From: Zestomonas insulae
GTDB taxonomy: Bacteria > Pseudomonadota > Gammaproteobacteria > Pseudomonadales > Pseudomonadaceae
DNA length: 64,000 nt
Assembly (NCBI RefSeq): GCF_016901015.1
Contig: NZ_JAFEUP010000002.1
Coordinates: 806,001-870,000, forward strand
Direction: 5' to 3'
Position 1 is the first letter of the stretch. Each line of letters starts with the position of its first letter. Shown one piece after another: positions 17,301-24,783 of this stretch. Both the position numbers and the translations under genes were made by a program. The notes under the pieces are model-generated. The model did no database searches. It saw nothing but the letters and a program-made list of their open reading frames with translations, and was not told where the DNA came from.

Positions 17301-19204
17301 GCGACATGGCCGGCGACGTGTTCGGCAACGGCCTGCTGCTGTCGGACAAGCTGCAGCTGGTCGCGGCCTTCAACCACCTGCACATCTTCATCGACCCCAA
17401 CCCGGACCCGGCGAAGAGTTTTGCCGAGCGCCAGCGCCTGTTCAACCTGCCGCGCTCGAGCTGGGCCGACTACGACAGCAAGCTGATCTCCGCCGGCGGC
17501 GGCATCTTCCTGCGCAGCGCGAAGAGCATCGCCATCAGCCCGGAAATGCAGGAACGCTTCGATATCCAGGCCGACAAGCTGGCGCCCACCGAGCTGCTCA
17601 ATGCGCTGCTCAAGGCACCGGTCGATCTGATCTGGAACGGTGGCATCGGCACCTACGTGAAATCCAGCCGCGAGAGCCACGCCGATGTTGGCGACAAGGC
17701 CAACGACGCGCTGCGTGTGGATGGCCGCGAACTGCGCGCCAAGGTGGTGGGCGAGGGTGGCAACCTCGGCATGACCCAGCTCGGCCGGGTCGAGTACGGC
17801 CTGAACGGCGGAGCGAGCAACACCGACTTCATCGACAACGCCGGCGGCGTCGACTGCTCCGACCATGAGGTGAACATCAAAATCCTGCTCAACGAGATCG
17901 TCGCCGGCGGCGACATGACCGGCAAGCAGCGCAACGTGCTGCTGGCCGAGATGACCGATGCGGTCGGCGGCCTGGTGCTCGGCAACAACTACAAGCAGAC
18001 CCAGGCGCTGTCCCTCGCGCAGCGCCGGGCGCGCGAGCGCATCGGCGAGTACAAGCGGCTGATGAGCGACCTGGAAGGGCGCGGCAAGCTGGACCGCGCG
18101 CTGGAGTTCCTGCCGGCCGACGACGAGCTCAACGAGCGCGCCGCCAACGGCCAGGGGCTGACCCGTCCGGAGCTGTCGGTCCTGATCTCCTACAGCAAGA
18201 TCGACCTCAAGGAAGCGCTGATCAAGTCGCTGGTGCCGGACGACGCCTACCTGCTGCGCGACATGGAAACCGCCTTCCCGCCGCTGCTGGTGCAGAAGTA
18301 CGCCGAGCAGATGCGTCGCCACCGGCTGCGCCGCGAGATCGTCAGCACGCAGATCGCCAATGACCTGGTCAACCACATGGGTATCACCTTCGTGCAGCGC
18401 CTCAAGGAGTCCACCGGGCAGAGCGCGGCCAACGTCGCCGGCGCCTACGTGGTGGTGCGCGACATCTTCCACCTGCCGCACTGGTTCCGGCAGATCGAGG
18501 CGCTCGACTCCAAGGTGCCGGCCGATGTGCAGCTGCAGCTGATGGAAGAGCTGATGCGCCTCGGGCGGCGCGCCACCCGCTGGTTCCTGCGCAGCCGCCG
18601 CGAGGACCAGAATGCCGGCCGCGATGTCGCGCATTTCGGCCCGCAGGTCGCGGCGCTTGGCCTCAAGCTCAACGAGCTGCTCGAGGGGCCGACGCTGGAG
18701 CAATGGCAGGGGCGCTACCAGGGCTTCGTCGAGGCTGGCGTGCCGGAGCTGCTGGCGCGCATGGTGGCCGGCGTCAGTCACCTGTACACCCTGTTGCCGA
18801 TTATCGAGGCCGCCGACGTCACCAAGCAGGAGCCGGCCGACGTGGCCAAGGCTTACTTCGCGGTGGGCAACACCCTCGACCTCACCTGGTACCTGCAGCA
18901 GATCACCAACCTGCCGGTGGAAAATCCCTGGCAGGCGATGGCCCGCGAAGGCTTCCGCGACGAGCTGGACTGGCAGCAACGGGCGATCACCGTGTCGGTG
19001 CTGCAGATGGTCGACGGGCCGAAGGCGATCGAGGCACGCGTGGCGTTCTGGCTGGAGCAGCACAAGGCGCTGGTCGAGCGCTGGCGCGCCATGCTCAACG
19101 AGTTGCGCGCCACCAGCGGCACCGACTACGCCATCTACGTGGTGGCCAATCGCGAGTTGCTTGACTTGGCGCAGAGCCCGGCGCGCACCAGCGCGGCGGC
19201 GTGA
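14342..19204 (+). CDS. gdhB: NAD-specific glutamate dehydrogenase, 180-kDa class
   Basis: Start ATG 14342 gives 1620 residues, the length expected for the large NAD-dependent glutamate dehydrogenase of Pseudomonas. The enzyme oxidatively deaminates glutamate to 2-oxoglutarate and ammonia and is tied to arginine and glutamate catabolism. The catalytic core lies roughly at residues 780-1200, with the substrate-binding segment RFGDVARGGLRWSDREEDFR and the lysine-containing KNAVIVPVGAKGGF. The dinucleotide-binding region follows (VIGIGDMAGDVFGNGLL). Long N- and C-terminal extensions, thought to be regulatory and ACT-like, surround it, which is the class hallmark. It stands alone on the plus strand, divergent from the DUF1353-like gene across a 273-base spacer that probably holds its promoter. 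Confidence 0.96.
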   Translation: MSFFTAASKADFQHQLQAALAQHVSEQALPQVALFAEQFFGIVALDELTERRLSDLVGCTLAAWRLLERFVPTQPQVQVFNPDYEKHGWQSTHTAILVLHPDIPFLVDSVRMEVNRRGHSIHTLQNSVLSVRRNAKGELLEVLPKGSTGKDVSQESMMFLEIDRCGVVGELRALESGLQEVLGEVRLTVADFLPMKAKASELLAWLGKAKLKADKTEVAEIKVFLEWLLDNHFTFLGYEEFTVHDEADGGYIQYDEASLLGLSKLLRTGLTSRDLHIEPYAVNYLREPMLLSFAKAAMPSRVHRPAYPDFVSIRELDAKGKVVKECRFLGIYTSVVYSQSVHEIPFIRRKVAEVEKRSGFNAQGHLGKELVKVLDVLPRDDLFQTPVDELYSTALAIVQIQERNKIRLFLRMDPYGRFVYALAYVPRDVYSTETRLRIQQVLVDRLHATDCEFWTYFSESLLARVQFILRVDPKTKLDIDPQQLEREVIQACRSWKDDYAGLVIESFGEAKGNRVLADFPKSFPAGYRERFSAPSAVVDLKHLLSLSDDKPLVMSFYQPLASDGQQLHCKLYHADTPLALSDVLPILENLGLRVLGEFPYRLQQRNGREFWIHDFAFTYAEGLNVDLQQLNDTFQDAFVQIVGGAAENDGFNRLVLTAAMPWRDVALLRAYARYLKQIRLGFDLGYIASTLVNHVDIARELVRLFKTRFYLARKLAADDLADKQQKLEQAILVALDNVAVLNEDRILRRYLDLIKATLRTNFYQPAADGQAKSYFSFKLNPRAIPDIPKPVPKFEIFVYSPRVEGVHLRFGDVARGGLRWSDREEDFRTEVLGLVKAQQVKNAVIVPVGAKGGFIPRRLPVGGSRDEIQAEAIACYRIFISGLLDITDNLKEGKVVAPENVVRHDPDDPYLVVAADKGTATFSDIANGIALEYGFWLGDAFASGGSAGYDHKGMGITAKGAWVSVQRHFRERGIDVQQDNTTVIGIGDMAGDVFGNGLLLSDKLQLVAAFNHLHIFIDPNPDPAKSFAERQRLFNLPRSSWADYDSKLISAGGGIFLRSAKSIAISPEMQERFDIQADKLAPTELLNALLKAPVDLIWNGGIGTYVKSSRESHADVGDKANDALRVDGRELRAKVVGEGGNLGMTQLGRVEYGLNGGASNTDFIDNAGGVDCSDHEVNIKILLNEIVAGGDMTGKQRNVLLAEMTDAVGGLVLGNNYKQTQALSLAQRRARERIGEYKRLMSDLEGRGKLDRALEFLPADDELNERAANGQGLTRPELSVLISYSKIDLKEALIKSLVPDDAYLLRDMETAFPPLLVQKYAEQMRRHRLRREIVSTQIANDLVNHMGITFVQRLKESTGQSAANVAGAYVVVRDIFHLPHWFRQIEALDSKVPADVQLQLMEELMRLGRRATRWFLRSRREDQNAGRDVAHFGPQVAALGLKLNELLEGPTLEQWQGRYQGFVEAGVPELLARMVAGVSHLYTLLPIIEAADVTKQEPADVAKAYFAVGNTLDLTWYLQQITNLPVENPWQAMAREGFRDELDWQQRAITVSVLQMVDGPKAIEARVAFWLEQHKALVERWRAMLNELRATSGTDYAIYVVANRELLDLAQSPARTSAAA

Positions 19205-19210
19205 GGGCAG

Positions 19211-19239
19211 GGCCTGCGGGAGCGTCGCTCCCGCAGGCC
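19211..19239. repeat. Perfect intergenic hairpin (REP-like) between convergent genes
   Basis: Arms at 19211-19223 and 19227-19239 are perfectly complementary (13 bp) around a 3-base loop. It lies between the gdhB stop and the convergent gene's stop. There is no T-run, so it is not a standard terminator. The GGGAGC core is common in short extragenic palindromes of pseudomonads. Confidence 0.55.
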
Positions 19240-19243
19240 GCGG

Positions 19244-20122
19244 TCAGCGTCGTTGCAGGCTTTGCAGGAACGCCGTCACGTCTGGCGCGCCGGCCTGGCG
19301 CAGGCCGTCGCCGAACGCGTTGGCGTCTTCGTGGCGGCGTGGCAGCAGGAGGATTTCCGGTGCGCCGCCGCTCTGCAGCAGCGACAGCCGCGCATAGGGC
19401 AGGCCATTATCGAGCAGCAGTCCCATGAACGCCGGATCGCTCCAGGCCAGTTCCGGCATCGCCAGCACGTGGTACTGCGCGCGTAGTTCGGCCAGGCCGC
19501 TGCTGCTCAAGCGGTAACGGGTGATCGACGCCGGCAGGGAGGTTTCCAACCCGCGCAGGCGGGCATAGACGATGGCGCTGGCGAAGGCTTCGTGGTGTTG
19601 CTCGCCGTCCCAGAACAGGCGTTCGCCGAACCAGTCGGCCTCCAGCAACTGGATGGCTTCGCCGGCCAGAAAGCGCGGCAGGGCCAGGCTGATGGTCTTG
19701 ACGAAGTCCTTGTAGCTGATGATCCGGATGCTGCGGCAGGCTTCGGTGCTGGTGAAGTCTTCCAAGTGCGCGCACGGTGGCTGGCGCAGGCCGCCGGCGA
19801 GACCGTCGATCAGGCGCAGGTCGAGGCTGTCGACGCTGCGGCGCTCCTGGACGACGAGGCGGATCAGCAATGCGTGGGCATCGGCCTTGTCTTCCTGCAC
19901 CGGCCCGGACAGCGCGCCGCGCGGCAGCTCGACCAGCCGCTGCAGTTGCGGGCCGCTGCGCCACCAGATGCTCGGCTGCACCACCGGCAGCGGTGGAAAC
20001 GGCAGGCGTAAGGCCGCCGCTCGTTCGCGCAGTTGCCGCGTGCCCCGACCGCCCAGGCCGAAGCGCTTGGCCAGATTGCCAAGGCGCGCCGACAGACTGA
20101 GCGGGGATTCGGACAGGCTCAT
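19244..20122 (-). CDS. Hypothetical protein, possibly DUF6685
   Basis: The 292-residue protein starts at ATG 20122 (MSLSESPLSL); the open frame upstream to 20182 has no ribosome binding site. I see no signal peptide or membrane helix. It begins with a short basic helix (LSARLGNLAKRFGLGGRG), then a mixed soluble domain with a Trp-rich segment (IWWRSGP) and EDFTSTEACRSIRIISYKD in the middle. From memory a Pseudomonas family called DUF6685 has this size and N-terminus, but I cannot confirm it. It is convergent with gdhB and divergent from the DUF2835 gene. No function can be assigned. Confidence 0.6.
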   Translation of the reverse strand: MSLSESPLSLSARLGNLAKRFGLGGRGTRQLRERAAALRLPFPPLPVVQPSIWWRSGPQLQRLVELPRGALSGPVQEDKADAHALLIRLVVQERRSVDSLDLRLIDGLAGGLRQPPCAHLEDFTSTEACRSIRIISYKDFVKTISLALPRFLAGEAIQLLEADWFGERLFWDGEQHHEAFASAIVYARLRGLETSLPASITRYRLSSSGLAELRAQYHVLAMPELAWSDPAFMGLLLDNGLPYARLSLLQSGGAPEILLLPRRHEDANAFGDGLRQAGAPDVTAFLQSLQRR

Positions 20123-20244
20123 GAAAAAAGGGGACTCCGGATACTCGGGTGCCAGTGTGGCAGACGATCGCCATTGCTGCACGGTCAGCGCCGCGCTAGA
20201 GCGTTTGTGGCAGTATGGCTGCGGTCCGTTTCACGAGTATTGCC

Positions 20245-20466
20245 ATGGCCAGCCTGCTGCTGGATATCGCCGTCCCTGCCGAGCGCCTGCACGCGGTCTA
20301 TCGCGGCCAGGCCAACCGCATCCTGCTGCGCAGTCGCGACGGTCAACGGGTCAGCCTGCCGGTGCACCACCTGCGGCCCTTCGTCAGCCATGCCGGGGTG
20401 TACGGCAGTTTCGCCCTGGACTTCGATGCCAGCGGCGCGCTGCTCAGCCTGCGGCGTCTCGACTGA
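20245..20466 (+). CDS. DUF2835 family small protein
   Basis: The 73-residue protein starts at ATG 20245; an upstream in-frame ATG at 20215 adds ten residues unlike the family. The segment YRGQANRILLRSRDGQR, then LPVHHLRPFVSHAGVYGSF, matches my recollection of DUF2835, small cytoplasmic proteins of about 70 residues found in Pseudomonas and Vibrio. The family has no known function; a small all-beta fold seems likely from the strand-turn pattern. It ends 75 bases before pyrD and could share its transcript. Confidence 0.75.
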   Translation: MASLLLDIAVPAERLHAVYRGQANRILLRSRDGQRVSLPVHHLRPFVSHAGVYGSFALDFDASGALLSLRRLD

Positions 20467-20500
20467 GTCGCGCGCCTCGCCTGGCCAGGGCCGGCGCGGC

Positions 20501-20506
20501 TATAAT
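20501..20506 (+). promoter_or_regulatory. TATAAT hexamer, possible -10 element of pyrD
   Basis: A consensus -10 hexamer stands out in GC-rich sequence 36 bases before the pyrD ATG. I do not see a convincing -35 at 17 bases upstream, so the promoter call is weak. Confidence 0.35.
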
Positions 20507-20541
20507 CGCCGCCCCTCGTCCTTACCGAGCTAAGCCTGACC

Positions 20542-21570
20542 ATGTACAACCTGGCCCGCGCGCTGCTGTTCCAACTTTCCCCGGAAACCTCCCACGAACT
20601 GTCCATCGACCTGATCGGTGCCGGCGGTCGACTCGGGCTCAACGGTCTGCTGTGCAAGACCCCGCGCCCGTTGCCGGTGAACGTCATGGGCCTGGAGTTC
20701 CCCAACCCGGTCGGCCTGGCCGCGGGCTTGGACAAGAATGGCGACGCCATCGACGGCTTCGGTCAGCTGGGCTTCGGCTTCATCGAGATCGGCACCGTGA
20801 CGCCGCGCCCGCAGCCGGGCAATCCCAAGCCGCGTCTGTTCCGCCTGCCGGAAGCCGAGGCGATCATCAACCGCATGGGCTTCAACAACCACGGTGTTGA
20901 TCACCTGTTGGCACGGGTGCAGGCCGCCAAGTACAAGGGCGTGCTGGGCATCAACATCGGTAAGAATTTCGACACGCCGGTCGAGCGCGCGGTGGACGAC
21001 TACCTGATCGGCCTGGATAAGGTCTATGCCCACGCCAGCTACGTCACGGTCAACGTCAGCTCACCGAACACCCCGGGACTGCGCAGCCTGCAGTTCGGTG
21101 ACTCGCTCAAGCAGCTGCTCGAAGCGCTGCGCCAGCGCCAGGAAGACCTCGCCGCGCAGCACGGCAAGCGCGTGCCGCTGGCGATCAAGATCGCCCCGGA
21201 CATGAGCGACGAGGAAATCGCCGAGGTCGCTGCCGCGCTGGTGGAAGCGGGCATGGACGCGGTGATCGCCACCAACACCACGCTCGGCCGCGAAGGCGTC
21301 GAAGGCCTGCCGTTTGGCGACGAGGCGGGTGGTCTGTCCGGCGCACCGGTGCGCGACAAGAGCACCCACACGGTCAAGGTGCTGGCGGGCGAGCTGGGCG
21401 GGCGTCTGCCGATCATCGCCGCCGGCGGCGTCACCGAGGGCGCGCATGCGGCGGAGAAGATCGCCGCTGGGGCGAGCCTGGTGCAGATTTACTCGGGGTT
21501 CATCTACAAGGGCCCGACGCTGATTCGCGAGGCAGTGGATGCCATAGGCGCGTTGCAGGGCAAGCGCTGA
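20542..21570 (+). CDS. pyrD: Dihydroorotate dehydrogenase (quinone), class 2
   Basis: The 342-residue enzyme oxidises dihydroorotate to orotate in pyrimidine synthesis, passing electrons to membrane quinone. The N-terminal helix pair ([20 protein letters not shown]) is the membrane-associating extension of class 2 enzymes. Conserved segments follow in order: [50 protein letters not shown], and [12 protein letters not shown] with the class 2 catalytic Ser. IAAGGV near the C-terminus is the FMN phosphate site. Length and motifs are complete. Confidence 0.97.
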   Translation: MYNLARALLFQLSPETSHELSIDLIGAGGRLGLNGLLCKTPRPLPVNVMGLEFPNPVGLAAGLDKNGDAIDGFGQLGFGFIEIGTVTPRPQPGNPKPRLFRLPEAEAIINRMGFNNHGVDHLLARVQAAKYKGVLGINIGKNFDTPVERAVDDYLIGLDKVYAHASYVTVNVSSPNTPGLRSLQFGDSLKQLLEALRQRQEDLAAQHGKRVPLAIKIAPDMSDEEIAEVAAALVEAGMDAVIATNTTLGREGVEGLPFGDEAGGLSGAPVRDKSTHTVKVLAGELGGRLPIIAAGGVTEGAHAAEKIAAGASLVQIYSGFIYKGPTLIREAVDAIGALQGKR

Positions 21571-21655
21571 GCCTGCTGCGCTCCTGCGGCGCTAGAGGTG
21601 GCTGACCTTAGCTCGCGAGATCGTCAACTGGCTCGATTTGTTGCAGGCAATAAAA

Positions 21656-21675
21656 AGGGCTCCCAAAGGAGCCCT
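21656..21675 (-). terminator. Rho-independent terminator of rmf
   Basis: An 8-bp stem with a 4-base loop (AGGGCTCC, CAAA, GGAGCCCT on the plus strand). Read on the minus strand it is followed by a T-run that ends near 21650. It lies about 60 bases after the rmf stop. Confidence 0.8.
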
Positions 21676-21732
21676 GGGCTCTCGCCCGCCGCCCGGATGG
21701 GGCGCGCATGGTAAAGAAGTCGGGATCCTTTA

Positions 21733-21948
21733 TTAACCGACAGCGTTAATTTCGTTGAGTCGATGAATACCAGCAGTGCCTGTCAGACCGTCCCACTGGT
21801 CGCCGCGACCCTCCCGCCAGCCGTTGATCCAGGCTTGGCGTACGGACGGTAAGGTGAAAGGACAGAGATCGCGGGATTTGCCGTGCAGACCGAATTGATA
21901 GCCGCGCACAAAAGCTCTTTCTAAAGGATCACGCTTAAGTCTTCTCAT
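21733..21948 (-). CDS. rmf: Ribosome modulation factor
   Basis: The 71-residue basic protein matches RMF over its length: MRRLKRDPLERAFVRGYQ, then GKSRDLCPF and RQAWINGWREGRGDQW. RMF binds the 30S subunit in stationary phase and drives formation of inactive 100S ribosome dimers. It sits between pyrD and rlmL on the opposite strand, with its own terminator. Its 5' side is long and contains two neighbouring hairpins, suggesting post-transcriptional control. Confidence 0.96.
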   Translation of the reverse strand: MRRLKRDPLERAFVRGYQFGLHGKSRDLCPFTLPSVRQAWINGWREGRGDQWDGLTGTAGIHRLNEINAVG

Positions 21949-22110
21949 AGGGTGTTGCCCTCTACTGTTTGACTGTTATGTCCTCTTCGCCTCTGGATGA
22001 GGCCTGGTAGCAATGGTAACTACCAGTGGGGCTGCTGCCGGCGTTACAGCCCATCGCCAACGACATTGCGCCGAAGGCCTGAGTTGAGTTCTAACCAATG
22101 CCACCCCCCG
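21949..22110 (-). promoter_or_regulatory. Structured leader of rmf, candidate Pseudomonas rmf RNA motif
   Basis: Upstream of rmf are two adjacent hairpins: GCCTC/GAGGC (21989-21993 with 21999-22003) and CTGGTAG/CTACCAG (22004-22010 with 22020-22026). A conserved RNA structure named the rmf motif has been described in Pseudomonas 5' regions of rmf, and the position fits. I cannot check the covariance model here, so the outer boundary is approximate. Confidence 0.45.
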
Positions 22111-22502
22111 TGGGAATGATCGATTTGTCATAAGCACGTAACGTTTGGGGGATAGGGGCAATAAGGCAAGGCGATACCGCAACCGGCATTTCCCGCCTAG
22201 AGTCCGCTGTATGGGGGCTTCAGCGTGATGGCAGCGTGCTCCGTGGCTTGGAGCGCAATGCGAAGTGTTCCGACGAAGGGCGTGAACTGCGACCTTTTGT
22301 CATCATTCCAATATCGCCTCCGTTGTTCAGGATGGCGGCGAACGCGCTGGAGACGTCACGGGATGTTTCCGGCATACGCCCCACACGGCCTCAGGGCCAC
22401 GTGGCGCGAGCGACACCCGCGTGTCGCGCAGCTGCGGATGGACCGCAGCTGTTCAACCCAGGTCGTGCCCGCGAGGGTGCGCCACAACGCCGCGAGGCCT
22501 GC
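22111..22502. other. Spacer between divergent rmf and rlmL; promoters expected, no gene seen
   Basis: The open frames in this stretch, including one joined in frame to rlmL from 22236, have no ribosome binding site or recognisable sequence. Only this region can hold the rmf and rlmL promoters. A TTGTCA hexamer lies at 22125-22130 but I see no convincing -10 partner. Confidence 0.4.
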
Positions 22503-24716
22503 ATGTCGGACCAATACGAACTTTTCCTCACCTGCCCGAAAGGCCTGGAAACCCTGCTCGCCGAAGAGGCCGCCAGCCTCGGCCTGGAGCAGGTGAATAC
22601 CCACACGGCAGCGATCCGCGGCAGCGCCGATCTAGAAACCGCCTACCGCCTGTGCCTGTGGTCGCGCCTCGCCAACCGTGTGCTGCTGGTGCTCAAGCGC
22701 TTCAACATGAGCAACGCCAACGACCTCTACGACAACATCCTCGCCGTCGACTGGCAGGAGCACCTGTCGCCGGGCGGCAGCCTCGCGGTGGAGTTCAGCG
22801 GCAACGGCTCCGGCATCGACAACACCCATTTCGGCGCGCTCAAGGTCAAGGATGCGATCGTCGACAAGCTGCGCCGTGACAGTGGCGAGCGGCCGTCGAT
22901 CGACAAGATCAATCCCGATGTGCGCGTGCACCTGCGCCTCGATCGCGGCGAGGCGATTCTGTCTCTCGACCTCGCCGGACACAGCCTGCACCAGCGTGGC
23001 TATCGCTTGCAGCAGGGCGCTGCGCCGCTGAAGGAAAACCTTGCCGCCGCGGTGCTGATCCGCGCCGGTTGGCCGCGCATCGCCGCCGAAGGCGGGGCGC
23101 TGGCGGACCCGATGTGCGGGGTCGGCACCTTCCTCGTCGAGGCGGCAATGATCGCCGCCGATATCGCGCCGAACCTCAAGCGCGAGCGCTGGGGCTTCTC
23201 CAACTGGCTCGGTCACGTGCCGGCGCTGTGGAAGCGCCTGCACGCCGACGCCGAGGCGCGCGCCGATGCCGGCCTGGCCAAGCCGCCGCTGTGGATTCGC
23301 GGCTACGAGGCGGACCCGCGGCTGATCCAGCCGGCGCGCAACAACATCGAGCGCGCCGGGCTGAGCGAGTGGGTGAAGATCTACCAGGGCGAGCTGGCGA
23401 CCTTCGAGCCGCGCCCGGATCGCAACCAGACCGGCCTGATCATCTGCAACCCGCCCTACGGCGAGCGCCTGGGTGACGAAGCCAGTCTGCTCTATCTCTA
23501 CCAGAACCTCGGCGAGCGGCTGCGCCAGTCGTGCCTGAACTGGGAGGCCGCGGTGTTCACCGGCGCGCCGGAACTGGGCAAGCGCATGGGCATCCGCAGC
23601 CACAAGCAGTACGCCTTCTGGAACGGGGCGCTGCCGTGCAAGCTGCTGCTGTTCAAGGTGCAGGTGCAGCAGTTCGTCACCGGCGAACGTGGCGAGCGCC
23701 GCGCAGCGAACGACAGCGAAGGCGAGCGTCCGGTCGCGCCGACGCCGGCTGCGGCGCCGGTCAGGGAGCTGGCACGGCTCAGTGAAGGCGGGCAGATGTT
23801 CGCCAACCGTCTGCAGAAGAACCTCAAGACCCTGAGCAAGTGGGCGCGCCGCGAGGGCGTGCAGTGCTATCGCCTGTACGATGCGGACATGCCCGAGTAC
23901 GCGCTGGCGGTCGACCTGTACGGCGACTGGGTGCACGTGCAGGAATACGCGCCGCCGCGCTCGATCGACCCGGACAAGGCCCAGGCGCGCCTGCTCGATG
24001 CACTGGCGGCGATTCCCCAGACCCTCGGCGTGGACACCGCCAAGGTGGTGGTCAAGCGTCGTGAGCGGCAGAGCGGCACCAAGCAGTACCAGCGCCAGGC
24101 GGCGCAGGGCCAGTTCATGGAAGTCAGCGAGGGCGGTGCCAAGCTGCTGGTCAACCTGACCGACTACCTCGACACCGGGCTGTTCCTCGATCACCGCCCG
24201 CTGCGCCTGCGTATCCAGCGCGAGGCGGCCGGCAAGCGCTTCCTCAACCTGTACTGCTACACCGCGACGGCCACCGTGCATGCGGCCAAGGGCGGTGCGC
24301 GCAGCACCACCAGCGTCGACCTGTCGAAGACCTACCTCGACTGGGCGCGGCGCAACCTGGCGCTCAACGGCTTCTCCGACAAGCAGCGCCTGGAGCAGGG
24401 CGATGTGATGGAGTGGCTGGCGGCGGACCGCGAGGAGTACGACCTGATCTTCATCGACCCGCCGACCTTCTCCAACTCCAAGCGCATGGAAGGGGTGTTC
24501 GACGTGCAGCGCGACCACGTGCAACTGCTCGATCTGGCCATGGCCCGCCTGGCCAAGGGCGGCGTGCTGTACTTCTCCAACAACTTCCGCAAATTCCTGT
24601 TCGACGAGGGCCTGGCGGCGCGTTACACAGTGGAAGAGATCAGCCCGCAGACCATCGATGCCGACTTCGCGCGCAATCCGAAGATTCACCGCGCCTGGCG
24701 CATCGTCGCCAAGTAG
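22503..24716 (+). CDS. rlmL: Bifunctional 23S rRNA methyltransferase RlmKL
   Basis: The start is ATG 22503 (MSDQYELFLTCPKG), giving 737 residues; the frame extends upstream but that part is unlike the family. It has three parts: an N-terminal THUMP RNA-binding domain (about 45-155), the m2G methyltransferase domain with IICNPPYGERLG near residue 316, and the C-terminal m7G methyltransferase domain with GKRFLNLYCYTATATVHAAK and FIDPPTFSNSKRM. The first half modifies G2445 and the second G2069 (E. coli numbers). A basic, low-complexity linker near residues 395-420 joins the halves. It is slightly longer than the 702-residue E. coli protein because of that linker. Confidence 0.95.
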   Translation: MSDQYELFLTCPKGLETLLAEEAASLGLEQVNTHTAAIRGSADLETAYRLCLWSRLANRVLLVLKRFNMSNANDLYDNILAVDWQEHLSPGGSLAVEFSGNGSGIDNTHFGALKVKDAIVDKLRRDSGERPSIDKINPDVRVHLRLDRGEAILSLDLAGHSLHQRGYRLQQGAAPLKENLAAAVLIRAGWPRIAAEGGALADPMCGVGTFLVEAAMIAADIAPNLKRERWGFSNWLGHVPALWKRLHADAEARADAGLAKPPLWIRGYEADPRLIQPARNNIERAGLSEWVKIYQGELATFEPRPDRNQTGLIICNPPYGERLGDEASLLYLYQNLGERLRQSCLNWEAAVFTGAPELGKRMGIRSHKQYAFWNGALPCKLLLFKVQVQQFVTGERGERRAANDSEGERPVAPTPAAAPVRELARLSEGGQMFANRLQKNLKTLSKWARREGVQCYRLYDADMPEYALAVDLYGDWVHVQEYAPPRSIDPDKAQARLLDALAAIPQTLGVDTAKVVVKRRERQSGTKQYQRQAAQGQFMEVSEGGAKLLVNLTDYLDTGLFLDHRPLRLRIQREAAGKRFLNLYCYTATATVHAAKGGARSTTSVDLSKTYLDWARRNLALNGFSDKQRLEQGDVMEWLAADREEYDLIFIDPPTFSNSKRMEGVFDVQRDHVQLLDLAMARLAKGGVLYFSNNFRKFLFDEGLAARYTVEEISPQTIDADFARNPKIHRAWRIVAK

Positions 24717-24739
24717 CAGCGCGAGCGTTGTCCGCAAAC

Positions 24740-24769
24740 AAAAAAGCCGCCTGATCAGGCGGCTTTTTT
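24740..24769. terminator. Bidirectional terminator between rlmL and dacB
   Basis: A 30-base perfect palindrome with an A-run on the left and a T-run on the right, centred on CTGATCAG, lies between the two convergent stops. It can serve both genes. Confidence 0.93.
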
Positions 24770-24783
24770 CATCGGCGCAGGGC

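Noticed and set aside
15845..19063. Minus-strand open frame of about 1072 codons opposite gdhB
   Set aside because: It lies wholly antisense to a complete 1620-residue GdhB and has the composition of a GC-rich shadow.
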